Positions 1 through 10,243 of a stretch of DNA of 64,000 nucleotides are shown piece after piece. The stretch spans positions 1 to 64,000 of the forward strand of contig JBHEQS010000005.1 of the NCBI GenBank assembly GCA_046530765.1, read 5' to 3'. Position numbers and translations under genes: made by a program. The stretch's first letter is position 1. Each line of letters begins with the position of its first letter. Source of the DNA: Arsenophonus sp046530765. Lineage in GTDB: Bacteria; Pseudomonadota; Gammaproteobacteria; Enterobacterales; Enterobacteriaceae. The notes beneath the pieces are model-generated. The model saw only the letters and a list, made by a program, of their open reading frames with translations, ran no database searches and had not been told where the DNA came from.

Positions 1-78
1 ATATTACGATATTACGATATTACGATATTACGATATTACGATATTACGATATTACGATATTACGATATTACGATATTA
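1..78. repeat. octamer microsatellite (ATATTACG)n
   Basis: Nine uninterrupted copies of the 8-bp unit ATATTACG fill positions 1-72, followed by a partial copy to 78. The array touches the left edge of the window, so its true length is unknown. It is unusual in carrying one C and one G in every unit within an otherwise nearly pure AT tract. Confidence 0.95.
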
Positions 79-156
79 TATAATATATATTTTGTTAAAA
101 TTAATATTTTACATAATAATAATATTTAATATTATTTAATTTTGTTAAACTGTGGC

Positions 157-198
157 AGTTATAGTTATAGTTATAGTTATAGTTATAGTTATAGTTAT
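157..198. repeat. hexamer microsatellite (AGTTAT)7
   Basis: Seven perfect copies of AGTTAT in tandem, about 80 bp after the first array. There is no coding context. Confidence 0.95.
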
Positions 199-281
199 AT
201 TATATATAATAATTTGTTATTTTAAATTTTAATTATTAATTATACAAAATATAAGCAACAACAATTTGAATGTTAAATATT

Positions 282-308
282 TGTTGTCTTCCTATTAGGA
301 AGACAACA
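282..308. repeat. perfect hairpin, 12-bp stem with GC pairs
   Basis: The arms at 282-293 and 297-308 are perfectly complementary with a 3-nt loop (ATT). The core TTGTCTTCC / GGAAGACAA is far richer in G and C than its surroundings, which suggests selection or recent function, for example an old terminator or a protein site. No T-run follows on either side. Confidence 0.8.
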
Positions 309-577
309 TGGGATTATTATATGTGTGCATTTAATTATATTATGTTAATACCGGTACGTGATTAGTTTTATGGTAATAATATATTTTAATTATATTAATA
401 AAATATATTACATATTATATATCTTATGTGTAGTGTTGTCAATTAAAAAGAAAATTACGTATTAGATAAATACATAAATGTTTTTAAAATTAGTTTTAAG
501 TTTATATTTGCTATACATTGATAAAATTTCGCATACATTATAAATTTCTAACATGTAAACATTAACAAAACAGCATT

Positions 578-617
578 AAATTACTATTTATATTTAGATA
601 AATATAAATAGTAATTT
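578..617. repeat. perfect inverted repeat, 18-bp arms
   Basis: Arms 578-595 and 600-617 are perfectly complementary around the loop AGAT. The repeat is AT-only except for the ACTA and TAGT parts. It is a possible decayed terminator. Confidence 0.75.
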
Positions 618-853
618 CACTAGTTTATGTTTGTTAAAATTAATTTAATAAATATTATATATAATATTTATTATTCAAAATTAATTGTAAAGTTCACTAA
701 ATATTTTATTTTAAACATAAAATAGAAACTTATAAACAACAAATAAAGTCAGAATTTTCTGTTATAGAAATGTATTTATTTATTATCTTTCTTTTATTAC
801 TTTTATTCTCATAAATTTAAAATAAGATTATTATTGTAAAATTAATTAAATAA

Positions 854-891
854 AATCTTGTATTTATTATTAATGTAATAAATACAAGATT
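854..891. repeat. perfect inverted repeat, 16-bp arms
   Basis: Arms 854-869 and 876-891 pair perfectly around a 6-nt loop (TTAATG). The shape is that of a bidirectional terminator, but no gene remains on either side. Confidence 0.75.
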
Positions 892-1055
892 ACTATAAAA
901 TAATTATTTGATAAAACATCAATATCAATATGTTTACTCATTAAATATTTAAAGCCTTGCATACTTTAATATAAATATAAGATTTATTAAAAATCTCATA
1001 TTTATAAACTATATAGTATTAAATTAATTTTTAACATTTTTACTTCAAGTTTTAA

Positions 1056-1085
1056 TTTGATATAAATAAATTTGATATAAATAAA
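1056..1085. repeat. 15-bp direct repeat, two copies
   Basis: The 15-bp unit TTTGATATAAATAAA occurs twice head to tail. It looks like a recent slippage duplication in noncoding DNA. Confidence 0.8.
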
Positions 1086-2601
1086 TTAATATGTAAAAAA
1101 TTATAACAAAAGATAGTACGTGAATTAATTTTAATATCAATCGATATTATTGTTTAATATATAATTGAATAAAGAATTTTTATAAGTTATTTCATCAAAT
1201 TAAAAATGATTTTTATAAAATTTTCACAGTATACTTATAATCTTTTAAATGAAGTATTTACTTTATTATCAATAATTAATATTAGTTCTATATGTGAAGA
1301 CAATAAAATAATTTTTATAAATTAAGAAAATATTTATAATAATATATAGTTATTCAATATCTAAATACATGTTTATAAAAAATAAAAGCAATAAGAAATA
1401 GTTAATTATGATTATATATTACTTTAATAATAAAGTTGATATAATACTTTCAACCATTTTATATGTATTGAAGTATTTATATATTTAATAAAACATCTAA
1501 TAGTAAATATATTATTAAAATACTTTATTAAATGTATTTTATTTTGGTAAGCATTATTTATTAAATAAATATTATTTTATTAATAATATTTACACATCTA
1601 TAATATAAACGCAATTTCTTCTGTGTTTATGTATCAAAAATTTTAATAGATCTGCTTAATACCTTGCTTGGTGTATAAAATTTTGTAATATAGATCCATG
1701 ATAATGTTTCGAATGTTAGAAATTAGATTAAGTTTTATTAATAGAACAATTAAATTGCCATATTACATGATATAGTTCGATAATATTATTTAATGATAAA
1801 AATTGCAAATTTACGTTAGCTTAATTCTATCATAAATGCTTAATATTTCAATTTTCTTTAAATCTTCAACAATATTTTATTTATAATCTGTTATTAAAAT
1901 GTTATTCACAACTTGGATTATATATAGATTGATAGGATATTAACAACCTATCTGTATGCAGTATTGCAATATCTAAATTTATATAAAACATCAAGTTATC
2001 ATTATTTAAAATTAAAAAGATTTATTTCAAGACAAAACTACATATGATAGAAACATAAAATGTGTAGTATTTATTAATAATTATATTAATTTCTTTCTTC
2101 TTCAGTAGAGTTACATAATTAGTTATATGATGATTTCAATGACTCATTATTATAGCTATATACAGCTATATAAAAAAATTTTCTTGATATTTTTGAGAAA
2201 AATATTTCTTAGCGATTGCTGATTGAAAATTTTACATTATATTTATAATAACAATTTTAATGGAATTAAATTCCTTGATAGTATTTGTAATTCTAATCTA
2301 TCTAGCTAGCTGAAAAAGATAAGTCTGAGTTTTAGACAAAAAATTATTCAATTATTGAACGAAATTTATTGTATAGTACTGTCTTATTATATTGATAATT
2401 ATAAATTTATAATAGTATGTAATAATATTAATTATTATATCTAATAAACTCTTCAGAATGTTTTTATATAAGAAATTAATAAAGGCATTTTTTATTATAC
2501 GACATACTTTTATAAATTATTTAGCCTTTTAATGTACTAAAATTTAAATTTTATTTTTATTTATATAAAAAATAATAATAAAATATTCATGCAGTAAATT
2601 A

Positions 2602-2687
2602 TTGATAAAAGAATTATAAATTTTATAAAATTTATAATTCTTTTATCAACATTGTTTCATTTATAGTACATACTATAATGAAACAAT
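2602..2687. repeat. tandem pair of long hairpins
   Basis: The first element (2602-2649) is a perfect 48-bp palindrome. The second (2651-2687) pairs a roughly 15-bp arm starting ATTGTTTCAT with its complement, with one bulged base. The two are separated by one base. Such back-to-back hairpins are typical of convergent gene ends, but no flanking genes remain. Confidence 0.8.
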
Positions 2688-3596
2688 AAATTAATTAAGT
2701 GAAAAATTTTTTATTTTTTTAACAATAAACTAGTTGTATTGGAATCTAGTAAATTGTGTATATTCTTTTTTGTAAATGTTTGTATATATATTAGATTTTA
2801 TAATATATTAAAATTTTATTTGTTTATACAGTAAACATTTATAGATTAGAATAATATATATTATTTTTTATAATTATCTTACGTTATACACGAATTACTA
2901 ATAGATTATTGAATAAAAAATAATATAAATGATTTTAACTTTGTGACATCTATCCAATTCTGTGTTGATTTCACTATAATCGTCCAACATTTTATGTTCG
3001 TACTTATATCTTTAATAATTAATGTTGTAATAATGCTCTGATTGGTAGTCATATCTATATGAAATTGATTTTTTTACATGTCTTATTTTTATTTAAAGAT
3101 ATTTAGTTTATTTTCTGAATATAGATTGCATTTAAAATATACTATTATATAATATATCATATTAATAATTCAGAACTTAATATATTATTTCTATTTTTTA
3201 TTTTTTTTTGATATTGATATTCTCATAATTTATATCTGCATTGTACTTAATCTAATTTAGAGAAGTATAAAATATACTATTTAACAACATTTTATCTAAT
3301 TTTCAAAAAAAATATATTTATGTACACATATCAATTGAGTAAACTTTATGTTCTCTTCTGTACGTTTATTAAAAACAAATATAACTATGTCAAATTTTAA
3401 AGAATTAATATTAATTTTTTTATACGTATTTACGATAAGCATTATGATAAGTTTAGATATGTTAATTATACTATCAAAATTTATCTTATATTTTATATAA
3501 GATATTTTATATAAGATTTATAGGAATGTTTTGCCAATAAATTACATATAGTTAAAAATTTCATTCACTGCTTTGATAATTTTTTAGAAAATTATT

Positions 3597-3631
3597 GTTA
3601 TTATATACTTCAATGCGAAGTATATAATAAC
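3597..3631. repeat. perfect hairpin, 15-bp arms
   Basis: Arms 3597-3611 and 3617-3631 are fully complementary around AATGC, and the stem contains CTTC/GAAG. The sequence downstream on the + strand is T-rich but has no clean T-run. Confidence 0.75.
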
Positions 3632-3946
3632 TGATTGATTTATTTACTACCGAGAATATAGATGTATAAATTACAATATAAATGATTTTTCTGTTTCTGC
3701 TACATAATAGTAACTTATTTTTATTTATGAGAATATGACTATTATTTAATTATTTAACTATTTTAAAGATGTAAATAAATTTTTTATTTTTATAAAGTAA
3801 AACATATTAACATAATATCATAAATGATATGTATATTTAATCTAAATTAAATAATAATTTTGCTATTTAAATTTCGATAATAATTATTAATTACACTACA
3901 AATAATAAAATAATATCAAATTAGTAATAAAAGAATTTGAGTGGTG

Positions 3947-3979
3947 ATAATTGTTATTATGCAACATAATAACAATTAT
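3947..3979. repeat. perfect hairpin, 15-bp arms
   Basis: Arms 3947-3961 and 3965-3979 are fully complementary with a CAA loop. The hairpin is noncoding and of unknown role. Confidence 0.75.
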
Positions 3980-4550
3980 TCTGATATGATTGTCTCTATA
4001 TTTTCTAGATAACTAAAATAATTTAATTATTTTCTCTTCTTATAAAATACTAATATTTGCATTGTGAATTATTTTAAGAACATAGCATTAATATGGTTAT
4101 AAATTATTTATTATATTATATGATTTAAATTTTTGCAGACAATATAACTTAATCTGCATAACATTTTATAAAATATTATGCAGACAAAATAATTGATTTA
4201 TTGTTTTACTAACATTCAATCTTTTAATTGTAATTACTATATTTGCAATAGATTTCTCATTTCTGTTTTAAATTAAATAACAAAATAACTGTATTTTACT
4301 TATTATTGTTCTTTGATATTACAATATACTAAAATACATATAAAATTAAATTACTAAAAATTTTAGTTAAAAGTTTATCACATATGTAATAGATTTGCTT
4401 TTAACTATTATTTTAAGAACATATTATAAAATTTTATAAAATATAGTTATTAATTTATTTATATGATACTTTTTATTAAAGTAATTATTTTAAATAAACT
4501 TTTTATATCAACTAAAGTATAGTAACCAAATATGATATTGCAATTAAACT

Positions 4551-4612
4551 TTGATTAATAATTATTTACATAACCTTATTATGATAAGGTTATGTAAATA
4601 ATTATTAATCAA
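4551..4612. repeat. longest perfect hairpin in the window, 29-bp arms
   Basis: Arms 4551-4579 and 4584-4612 are perfectly complementary around a 4-nt loop (TATG). The loop-proximal part carries CCTTAT/ATAAGG. A short T-run (TTTTG) follows on the + strand. An exact 29-bp arm is too long to be chance even in AT-rich DNA. It may be a terminator relic homogenised by template-switch repair. Confidence 0.85.
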
Positions 4613-4872
4613 TTTTGTTATTTCAATTTTACTTATAATGAATTGTTGTAATTTACGCGCTCATTGTTATAATTTATTAAACTTTATAAATTTATTATTA
4701 ATAAAGTATTATTATTGAAATAAAATAAAAATGTCAATTTAAAAAATTCTAATATAATATACTTTAATTGTGATTTATAATGAAGTGATGTATTAAGTTT
4801 AAAAATTTAACTTATGTTAAAAATATATAATTAAATTTAATAATATTTTATTAAATAGAAAATTTTAAAAAA

Positions 4873-4904
4873 AAATTAATAAATTAATAAATTAATAAAT
4901 TAAT
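4873..4904. repeat. octamer microsatellite (AAATTAAT)4
   Basis: Four perfect head-to-tail copies of the 8-bp unit AAATTAAT, noncoding. Confidence 0.85.
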
Positions 4905-5705
4905 AATAACAAATTGTAATAATTCTAATTTTTCAATAAAATTATTTATAATATTAAAATTTATACATAAAATTGTTATTAATAATAAAAAAATTATGTA
5001 AAGAATAAAAATTTTATGCGATGAGTTATATGAAATTACTATATACTGTTCTGTAGAAATTTTATTTTCTATGGATACATGGTTTTATCTGAAGGTTAAT
5101 TTAAAATTAATATTGATTGCGTATTTTAATTTATTTTTAAAAAAAAATATTTTAAAATAAATTGATATTAAATTTATTTTAAAATATTTTCATACCGTAC
5201 ATAAATTCTATAGTAAATTAAAAATTATGGTATAATATATTTATTTTGGAATAAAATATTTGAAATAGATATATTAAAGTGTAATGAAATTTAATACAAG
5301 CAGTAAATAATGCTTAATAGTACATGAGTGTTATGGCAGCAAAACAAGTTATTAGTTTAAAGTATATATTATATTATTATAAACATTCATAAACTGTACT
5401 TATTAATTCATAAATTATTAAAATAAAAGTTATTAAACTTTTATAACCTTTATACTGTGAATTCTGTTAGATATTGTAATTTAGTATTTATTAGTCAGAT
5501 ACTCAATTTATGGACATATCGATAGTTCATGTTATTTTTTTATAGAGATTTCGCAAACAAACAACAATAAAAAATCATCTATACTTGTTTGGTAAATTAA
5601 TAAATTCAATTTATCAAATAACTAATTTAATATCAACAAACATATACCTAAACTTAAAATAAGAGAAATAAGTCAGTATCAACTCAGTTTCGGGATATAT
5701 TCAAT

Positions 5706-6659
5706 ATGGAAGACAATCAATTTACACATGTCAGTGTTCTCCTTCATGAGGCAGTCGATGGATTGAATATAAAAGCAAATGGAATTTATGTTGACAGTAC
5801 TTTTGGTCGTGGTGGACACTCTAAATTAATTCTCTCTAAATTAAGCACTAAAGGTCGTTTAATAGCGATAGATCGCGATCCTTATGCAGTGGTTGTTGCT
5901 AAAAAAATAATTACTGATGATAGATTCTCAATTATTCATGCTCCTTTCTCTCAGTTACAAACATCTCTTGAGGAAATGAGTTTGGTTGGAAAAATTGATG
6001 GTATACTATTTGATTTAGGCATTTCATCATTGCAATTAGATGATCCAAATAGAGGTTTTTCTTTTATGAGTGATGGGCCATTAGATATGCGAATGGATCC
6101 AACAATAGGTCAATCTGCTGCTGAATGGTTAATGAATGTGAAAGAATCAAATATAGAATGGGTATTGAAAACTTATGGTGAAGAACGATTTGCAAAAAGA
6201 ATTGCAAAAGCAATTATAGCTCGCAATAGCGATTCATCTAAGGAACCATTGACAAGAACAAAGCAACTAGCAGAATTAATATCAAAAGTTAGTCCAATTA
6301 AGCAAAGAAATAAACATCCAGCAACGAGATCGTTCCTAGCAATACGCATTTATATTAATTCTGAATTGGAAGAAATAGAAAAAGCACTAAAAGATTCATT
6401 AAATATATTAGTACCACAAGGTCGATTATCAATTATTAGTTTTCACTCATTAGAAGATAAATTAGTTAAGTATTTTATAAGAGATCATAGTAGAAGACAA
6501 AATATACCACACGGATTACCAATAACGGATTTTCAATTAAAAACAATTAGTAGTCCAATATTAAAAGAAATGGGTAAAATAAAACCAACAAAAATGGAAA
6601 TTATCAAAAATCCGCGAGCAAGAAGTTCAATTTTGCGTTTTGTAGAAATGTTGAAATAA
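5706..6659 (+). CDS. rsmH: 16S rRNA m4C1402 N4-methyltransferase RsmH (MraW)
   Basis: SAM-dependent methyltransferase that modifies C1402 in the decoding centre of 16S rRNA. The 317 residues match E. coli RsmH (313) over the whole length. The SAM-binding glycine loop GRGGHS is at residues 34-39. GFSFMSDGPLDMRMD, the family substrate/SAM region, and SFHSLED near the C-terminus are also present. It is the first gene of the dcw cluster here, because mraZ, which precedes it in E. coli, is absent. The ATG at 5706 fits the family N-terminus, and a weak purine run (CGGGAT) lies upstream. The next gene starts 2 nt after its stop, so they are co-transcribed. Confidence 0.97.
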   Translation: MEDNQFTHVSVLLHEAVDGLNIKANGIYVDSTFGRGGHSKLILSKLSTKGRLIAIDRDPYAVVVAKKIITDDRFSIIHAPFSQLQTSLEEMSLVGKIDGILFDLGISSLQLDDPNRGFSFMSDGPLDMRMDPTIGQSAAEWLMNVKESNIEWVLKTYGEERFAKRIAKAIIARNSDSSKEPLTRTKQLAELISKVSPIKQRNKHPATRSFLAIRIYINSELEEIEKALKDSLNILVPQGRLSIISFHSLEDKLVKYFIRDHSRRQNIPHGLPITDFQLKTISSPILKEMGKIKPTKMEIIKNPRARSSILRFVEMLK

Positions 6660-6661
6660 TA

Positions 6662-6979
6662 ATGAGAACTAATAAATACAGTTTAATTAGAATAATTACT
6701 TATGATATCTTTCATCGCGGAACTATTCCATTAATTCTATTAATAGTTATTATTATATCAGCGATTTTAATTATTACAGTAAGCCATCAAACGCGATTAT
6801 TAACTTCACAAAAAGATTTGATGACTAAAGAAAAAGAATATTTAGATGTAGAATGGCGCAACTTAATTTTAGAAGAAAGTTTATTGGGAAATTATATTAG
6901 AATTAAACAGGTTTCTGTAGAAAATTTACAAATGATCAATCTTGATCCTGCGCAAGAATATATTGTGATTGGAAAATAG
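6662..6979 (+). CDS. ftsL: cell division protein FtsL
   Basis: Small bitopic divisome protein that joins FtsB and FtsQ and helps activate FtsWI. The 105 residues (E. coli 121) show a short basic cytoplasmic tail, one membrane helix at about residues 21-40 (IPLILLIVIIISAILIITV) and a periplasmic coiled-coil-like segment (about 42-85) with regularly spaced leucines. FtsL sequences are poorly conserved, so the call rests on this architecture, on the tail motif around ENLQMINL, and on the position between rsmH and ftsI. Confidence 0.93.
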   Translation: MRTNKYSLIRIITYDIFHRGTIPLILLIVIIISAILIITVSHQTRLLTSQKDLMTKEKEYLDVEWRNLILEESLLGNYIRIKQVSVENLQMINLDPAQEYIVIGK

Positions 6980-7002
6980 TTTTTAGTAAATAGGTAAACA
7001 AC

Positions 7003-8769
7003 ATGAAGCCAATTCGCTCACTGAATTATAGAAGGCGATATAAAGAAAAAGTTAGCTATGTAAAATGGCGCTTCTTTGTATTATGCATGAGCATAGGATT
7101 GGCATTAATTAGTCTTATTATTCGCATAACTTATCTACAAGTTATTAATCCTGAAGATTTTGTTAGAGAAGGTGATATGCGTTCACTTCGCGTTAAAAAA
7201 GTACCGGCTATTCGAGGCATGATAAACGATCGTTATGAACGGCAATTAGCAGTAAGTGTTCCAGTTTATGCTATTTGGGCTGATCCAAAAATAATTTATA
7301 AAAATGGAGTATTAACTAATGATGAACGATGGCAAAAGTTAGCTAATGAATTAAAGATATCGCTTGAAAAAATAAAGAGTAAAATTAGCATTAACCATAA
7401 TAGTCGTTTTGTTTATTTAGCTCGTCAAGTGAATCCATCTATTGGTGAATATATTAATAAATTAAAAATACCTGGTTTTTATTTGCTTAAAGAATTTCGG
7501 CGTTATTACCCATCAGGGCCTGCTACAGCTCATTTAATTGGTGTTACAAATATTGATGGGCAAGGAATTGAAGGAATTGAAAAAAGCTTTAACTACATGT
7601 TAACTGGATCGCCAGGAGAAAGAGTAGTACGCAAAGATCGTTATGGTAATATTGTTGAAGATATTTCTTTCATTGATAGAAAAGTTGCGCATAACTTGAT
7701 ATTAAGCATTGACGAACACATACAATCATTAGCTTATAATGAATTGACAAGCAGTGTAATAAAAAATAAAGCAAAATCTGGTACTGCTATTTTAATAGAT
7801 GTTAATACTGGAGAAGTATTGGCAATGACAAATAGCCCATCATATAACCCAAATAAATTTTCTAACACTTCAGCAGAAGTTATGCGTAATCGAGCAATTA
7901 CTGATGTATTTGAGCCTGCCTCAACAGTTAAACCAATTATAATTATAACAGCATTAAATAATGGAATTGTTAAAACTAATAGTGTATTAAACACTCAGCC
8001 ATTTATGATTAATGGTCATGAAATTAAAGATGTAGCAAGATATAATAAATTATCAATTTCCGGTATTTTACAAAAATCAAGTAATGTAGGTATTTCAAAG
8101 TTAGCATTAGCAATGCCTGCTACTGAACTAATAGATGCTTACTCCAATTTTGGCTTTGGCAAATCAACAAATTTAGGATTAATTGGAGAGAATATAGGTA
8201 TCTTTCCTAATAAAAAAATGCGGTTGTCTAAATTTGAAAGGGCTGCCTTATCTTTTGGTTATGGTTTAATGATAACGCCGTTACAATTAGCAAGAGCTTA
8301 TGCAACAATTGGCAGTTTTGGTATTTATCGTCCGCTATCAATTAGAAAAGTAGATACTCCTGTATTAGGTATTAGAATTTTTCCTGATGAAATTATACGG
8401 AAAGTAGTTAGCATGATGGAAAGTTTTATCTTACCAACTAACAGTGTTCTAACAGAACAAAAAGGTTATAAAGTCGCAATTAAAACAGGTACAGCAAAAA
8501 AAGTTGGCAAGGATGGTCATTATGTTAAACAATATGTTTCTTATACGGCTGGAGTTGCTCCGGCAAGCAAACCTAGATATGCACTAATTGTTATTATTAA
8601 TGAACCAACTGCTGGAAAATACTACGGATCTGTTGTTTCTACTCCTGTATTTAAAAAAATTATGGGAGAGGTTTTATATTTGATGAATATAAAACATGCT
8701 GAATCATTATCAAATAATAGCGAATTAATAATTAATAAAGTAAAAGAGAATATTGATGGAAAATCGTAA
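7003..8769 (+). CDS. ftsI: septal peptidoglycan transpeptidase FtsI (PBP3)
   Basis: Cross-links septal peptidoglycan in the periplasm and works with FtsW. At 588 residues it has exactly the E. coli length. A cytoplasmic N-tail is followed by a membrane anchor (about residues 23-43), a pedestal domain and the transpeptidase domain. All three active-site motifs sit at the E. coli positions: STVK with nucleophile S307, SSN at 359-361 and KTGT at 494-497. The gene appears fully functional. It overlaps the start of murE by 14 nt. Confidence 0.98.
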   Translation: MKPIRSLNYRRRYKEKVSYVKWRFFVLCMSIGLALISLIIRITYLQVINPEDFVREGDMRSLRVKKVPAIRGMINDRYERQLAVSVPVYAIWADPKIIYKNGVLTNDERWQKLANELKISLEKIKSKISINHNSRFVYLARQVNPSIGEYINKLKIPGFYLLKEFRRYYPSGPATAHLIGVTNIDGQGIEGIEKSFNYMLTGSPGERVVRKDRYGNIVEDISFIDRKVAHNLILSIDEHIQSLAYNELTSSVIKNKAKSGTAILIDVNTGEVLAMTNSPSYNPNKFSNTSAEVMRNRAITDVFEPASTVKPIIIITALNNGIVKTNSVLNTQPFMINGHEIKDVARYNKLSISGILQKSSNVGISKLALAMPATELIDAYSNFGFGKSTNLGLIGENIGIFPNKKMRLSKFERAALSFGYGLMITPLQLARAYATIGSFGIYRPLSIRKVDTPVLGIRIFPDEIIRKVVSMMESFILPTNSVLTEQKGYKVAIKTGTAKKVGKDGHYVKQYVSYTAGVAPASKPRYALIVIINEPTAGKYYGSVVSTPVFKKIMGEVLYLMNIKHAESLSNNSELIINKVKENIDGKS

Positions 8770-10243
8770 TCTACGCTATTTACTTTATTTACTAGGTGTT
8801 AATGCACCAGATAAAGCATTGCGAGAAATAACACTTGACAGTCGTAATGTAACAAAAGGAGATTTATTTTTAGCAGTTCGCGGTAATAAAACAGATGGAC
8901 GGAAATATATTTATCAAGCAATATCTCAAGGTGCTTCAGCTATTATTTCTGAAGCACAAGAAGAAATAGAATCTGGAACAATTAAATATATAGATAACGT
9001 TCCTGTCGTTTATATTAATGATCTAAATAATAAGTTATCATTTTTAGCAGGAGAATTTTATCAACATCCAGCAGAAAGATTGCTATTAATTGGTGTAACA
9101 GGAACAAATGGTAAAACAACTATTACTCACTTAATTGCTCAGTGGACAAAAGCTCTTGGCGAAGTAAGTGCTGTAATGGGTACTATTGGAAACGGAATTT
9201 TAGGGCAAATTTCACCAAGTAAAAATACTACTGGATCAGCGATTGATGTTCAAGCTGAATTAAAGTCGTTTCTTGATAAGAATGTTACTTTAGTTGCAAT
9301 GGAAATCTCTTCTTGTGGTTTAGTTCAATGTCGTGTTGCTGCCATTCATTTTACAGCCGCTGTATTTAGTAATTTAAGTTATGATCATCTTGATTATCAT
9401 GGTGATATACAAAATTATGAAAAGGCAAAATGGTTATTATTTTCAATTAATAAATCTGATAAAAAGATCATTAATGTAGATGATAATACTGGTTTAAAGT
9501 GGATTGAAAGGTTTACAGATGCATGCGCAGTTTCAATTAGGAATAACATACCTATAGATTGGAAAGGTTTTTTTGTTTTAGTGGAAAAAATTTCTTATTA
9601 TGATTGTGGATCGATAATTTATTTTAATTCTAGTTGGGGAAGTGGTTTTATTAAAAGCACATTAATTGGAGAATTTAATGTTAGCAATATAATGTTAGCA
9701 ATGGCTACTATTTTAATGATTGGCTATTCATTTGATGATGTAGTAAGTGCATCAGTTGCACTTCAGCCTATTTGCGGACGAATGGAGGTGTTCAAATCTC
9801 CAGGACACCCAACTGTTATTGTAGACTACGCTCATACTCCTGATGCGCTTGAAAAAGCATTAACTGCAACCAGTTTACACTCTAATGGTAAGATTTGGAG
9901 TATATTTGGTTGTGGTGGCGATCGTGATAAAATCAAGCGTGCCTTAATGGGAAGTATTGCTGAACAATATGCTGATTTTGTAGTCATAACAGATGATAAT
10001 CCACGCAATGAAGACTCCAAATCAATTATTAATGATATTTTAAGTGGTTTTATTGATTCTAGCAGAGTAATAACTATTATAGGACGATTGGAAGCCATTA
10101 CTACTGCAATCATAAATGCAAATGTTGATGATATTATATTAATTACCGGTAAAGGTCATGAAGATTATCAAATTATTGGTGATAGTTGTCTTAAATATTC
10201 TGATCGCATAACGGTAGCACAGTTATTAGGAGTTCCATTGTGA
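8756..10243 (+). CDS. murE: UDP-MurNAc-L-Ala-D-Glu:meso-DAP ligase MurE
   Basis: ATP-dependent ligase that adds meso-diaminopimelate to the stem peptide in the cytoplasm. I take the ATG at 8756 rather than the TTG at 8753. It gives MENRNLR, matching E. coli MADRNLR, and 495 residues, the E. coli length. The P-loop GTNGKTT is at 116-122. The carbamylated lysine equivalent is K225 in AKWLL. The meso-DAP signature DNPR is at 414-417. One oddity: the family segment SSHGLVQHR reads SSCGLVQCR here, with both histidines replaced by cysteine (C187, C192). Translation is probably coupled to ftsI (overlap) and murF (GTGA overlap). Confidence 0.97.
   Translation: MENRNLRYLLYLLGVNAPDKALREITLDSRNVTKGDLFLAVRGNKTDGRKYIYQAISQGASAIISEAQEEIESGTIKYIDNVPVVYINDLNNKLSFLAGEFYQHPAERLLLIGVTGTNGKTTITHLIAQWTKALGEVSAVMGTIGNGILGQISPSKNTTGSAIDVQAELKSFLDKNVTLVAMEISSCGLVQCRVAAIHFTAAVFSNLSYDHLDYHGDIQNYEKAKWLLFSINKSDKKIINVDDNTGLKWIERFTDACAVSIRNNIPIDWKGFFVLVEKISYYDCGSIIYFNSSWGSGFIKSTLIGEFNVSNIMLAMATILMIGYSFDDVVSASVALQPICGRMEVFKSPGHPTVIVDYAHTPDALEKALTATSLHSNGKIWSIFGCGGDRDKIKRALMGSIAEQYADFVVITDDNPRNEDSKSIINDILSGFIDSSRVITIIGRLEAITTAIINANVDDIILITGKGHEDYQIIGDSCLKYSDRITVAQLLGVPL

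Larger units (their letters stand above)
1..5705. other. gene-free AT-rich region upstream of the dcw cluster
   Basis: I find no coding region, tRNA or rRNA in these 5.7 kb. Stops are dense in all frames. The E. coli gene directly upstream of rsmH, mraZ, is not visible. What is visible is two microsatellites at the left edge (1-78 and 157-198), a tandem octamer (4873-4904) and a series of long perfect hairpins (282-308, 578-617, 854-891, 2602-2687, 3597-3631, 3947-3979, 4551-4612). These look like relics of former gene ends. A dcw promoter is expected somewhere upstream of 5706, but I could not pick one out against the AT background. Confidence 0.7.

Noticed and set aside
157..198. Repeat arrays considered as CRISPR
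   Set aside because: Units are 5-18 bp in direct tandem with no spacers, and no cas genes are present.
1902..1910. DnaA-box-like TTATTCACA, with others at 33062-33070, 45812-45820 and 63984-63992
   Set aside because: They are isolated single matches to TTWTNCACA in AT-rich DNA, without a cluster, a 13-mer region, dnaA/dnaN or gidA nearby. There is no support for an origin.
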